Shown here in pieces: positions 62,861 to 64,000 of a DNA stretch of 64,000 nt (position 1 is its first letter; every line of letters starts with the position of its first letter). The notes under the pieces are model-generated. The model worked only from the letters and a program-made list of their open reading frames with translations, was not told where the DNA came from and searched no databases. A program made the position numbers and the translations under genes. The stretch covers positions 1 to 64,000 of the forward strand of contig PASF01000006.1 of NCBI GenBank assembly GCA_002711845.1. The letters are read 5' to 3'. Source of the stretch: Gammaproteobacteria bacterium. GTDB taxonomy: Bacteria; Pseudomonadota; Gammaproteobacteria; Pseudomonadales; Pseudohongiellaceae.

Positions 62861-64000
62861 TTACTCACTATGCAATGACTCATAAATAACAGCAGCCAGT
62901 TTTTTGCTGATACCCGGCGTGCGCGCCAGATCAGACTCGCTGGCGCGCATGATCTCCTGTTGACCACCAAAGTACTTCAACAGTTCACGGCGCCGTGACG
63001 GGCCCAGCCCCGGGATCTGCTCCAGCGGCGATTGCTGGCGGGTCTTGGCACGGCGCTGGCGGTGGCCAGTGATGGCAAAGCGGTGGGCTTCGTCGCGTAC
63101 CTGCTGCAGCAGGTGCAGTGCCGGTGAATGCCCGGGAATGGCCAGCTCCTGCATGCCGTCGGCCGTGGCAACAAACAGTGTCTCCTGCCCGGCCCGGCGA
63201 CTGATGCCTTTGGCGATACCGATCAGCATGATCTCCGGCAACTGACAGCCCTGCAGCACGTCGATGGCCTGGGCCAGCTGCCCTTTGCCGCCGTCAATCA
63301 ACAGAATATCGGGCACTTTGCTGGCCAGCAGCGACGGATCTTCCTCATCCTGCAGCGCCTGCAGCTGGCTGCTGAGCTTGCTGTAGCGCCGGGTCAGGGC
63401 CTGATCCATGGCGGCGTAGTCGTCACCGCCCTGAATGCCTTCGATGTTGTAGCGGCGATAGTCGGATTTCAGCGGGCCATTGTGATCGAATACCACGCAG
63501 GCGGCCACGGTGCTCTCGCCCATGGTATGGCTGATATCAAAACACTCGATGCGCTGCGGCAGCGCATCCAGCCCCAGCGCGCTTTGCAGCAGCTCAAAGC
63601 GCTTGAACATGCTCTGCCGGTTGTTGATATGGCTCTGGATCGCCTGCTGTGCGTTGGCCAGGGCCAGATCACGCCAGCGCGCGCGGTGACCGCGGACATT
63701 GCCGCGCAGTGACACGGCCTTGCCGGCCGCGGCGCTGAGGGCGTCCTGCAGTCCTTTCTGCTCCCTGATCAACGGAAACACCACGATCTCGGCCGGGATT
63801 GCCGCGGCTGCCAGCTCGCCGCCGTCGCGCAGGTAGTATTGGGCGATAAACGCCGCCAGCAGGTCGGCGGCGGTTTCCGCCAGCTTGTCCTTGGGGAAAA
63901 AGTTGCGGCTGCCGATGATGCGCCCGCCACGAATGACAATGACATGGACGCAGGTGTAGGCGCCTTCCAGTACCGCGGCCAGCACGTCGGCATCACTGCC
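62861..64000 (-). CDS. uvrC: UvrABC excinuclease subunit C (N-terminal part cut by window edge)
   Basis: Makes the two incisions in nucleotide-excision repair. The visible 380 residues cover the C-terminal RNase H-like nuclease (CFDISHTMGESTVAACVVFDHNGP, LLIDGGKGQL, VRDEAHRFAITGHR) and the closing helix-hairpin-helix pair (IPGLGPSRRRELLKYFGG). The reading frame stays open to base 64000, so the GIY-YIG N-terminus lies outside. It precedes pgsA on the same strand. Confidence 0.95.
   Translation of the reverse strand, partial: GSDADVLAAVLEGAYTCVHVIVIRGGRIIGSRNFFPKDKLAETAADLLAAFIAQYYLRDGGELAAAAIPAEIVVFPLIREQKGLQDALSAAAGKAVSLRGNVRGHRARWRDLALANAQQAIQSHINNRQSMFKRFELLQSALGLDALPQRIECFDISHTMGESTVAACVVFDHNGPLKSDYRRYNIEGIQGGDDYAAMDQALTRRYSKLSSQLQALQDEEDPSLLASKVPDILLIDGGKGQLAQAIDVLQGCQLPEIMLIGIAKGISRRAGQETLFVATADGMQELAIPGHSPALHLLQQVRDEAHRFAITGHRQRRAKTRQQSPLEQIPGLGPSRRRELLKYFGGQQEIMRASESDLARTPGISKKLAAVIYESLHSE

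Overview
The window reads as the chromosome of a high-GC gammaproteobacterium outside the enterics, most likely an aquatic heterotroph. Evidence: the smc-zipA-ligA block (a true Smc, not MukB), the uvrC-pgsA-tRNA-Gly-tRNA-Cys-tRNA-Leu order, a complete leucine/isovalerate (liu) operon with acetoacetyl-CoA synthetase, methionine-salvage mtnBDC, and selenocysteine machinery next to a UGSC selenoprotein, a family best known from marine metagenomes. Genus cannot be fixed from sequence reading alone.

Layout. 1-8.8 kb: ligA, zipA and smc on the minus strand, studded with a palindromic repeat built on GGGGACGGAGGCAATACTTT; three copies lie in frame inside ligA (two) and smc (one). 8.8-14 kb: an outer-membrane-like protein, a large secreted protein of unknown function and a WecA/MraY-type glycosyl-1-phosphate transferase. 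14-17.5 kb: a beta-CASP metallo-hydrolase, a porin-like gene with a candidate Pho box, and msrA. 17.6-23.6 kb: argD-like aminotransferase, a PAS/GAF/GGDEF/EAL protein and an Aer-like chemoreceptor. 23.7-32.3 kb: liuABCDE plus aacS. 32.4-36.4 kb: pirin-rlmI-mtnB-mtnD-mtnC, partly linked by ATGA overlaps. 36.4-47.2 kb: nitroreductase, small exported proteins, a GNAT with an internal hexapeptide duplication, ExoD, an SDR-SPW-VKOR fusion, DUF3817, a frameshifted membrane protein, an S9 peptidase and malic enzyme.

47.3-61.6 kb is accessory. It opens with a solitary integron gene cassette (GNAT plus a VCR-like attC). Next is a 6.8-kb element integrated in the tRNA-Leu(TAA) 3' end, bounded by a 56-bp perfect direct repeat. 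It carries a tyrosine integrase, an unknown protein, an AlpA-like regulator, a P2 gpA-type HUH replication endonuclease and, as apparent cargo, a SIR2-TPR protein likely to act in anti-phage defence. On the other side of tRNA-Leu is a selenocysteine block: yedK, a thioredoxin-like UGSC partner, a UGSC selenoprotein read through an in-frame TGA, selA, selB and tRNA-Sec. This block separates tRNA-Leu from tRNA-Cys and tRNA-Gly, which are adjacent in the E. coli glyW-cysT-leuZ order. pgsA and the edge-truncated uvrC close the window.

The genome also shows short in-frame tandem duplications (18-bp units in the GNAT, liuC and selB; 12-bp units in zipA) and 13-14-bp minisatellites between genes.
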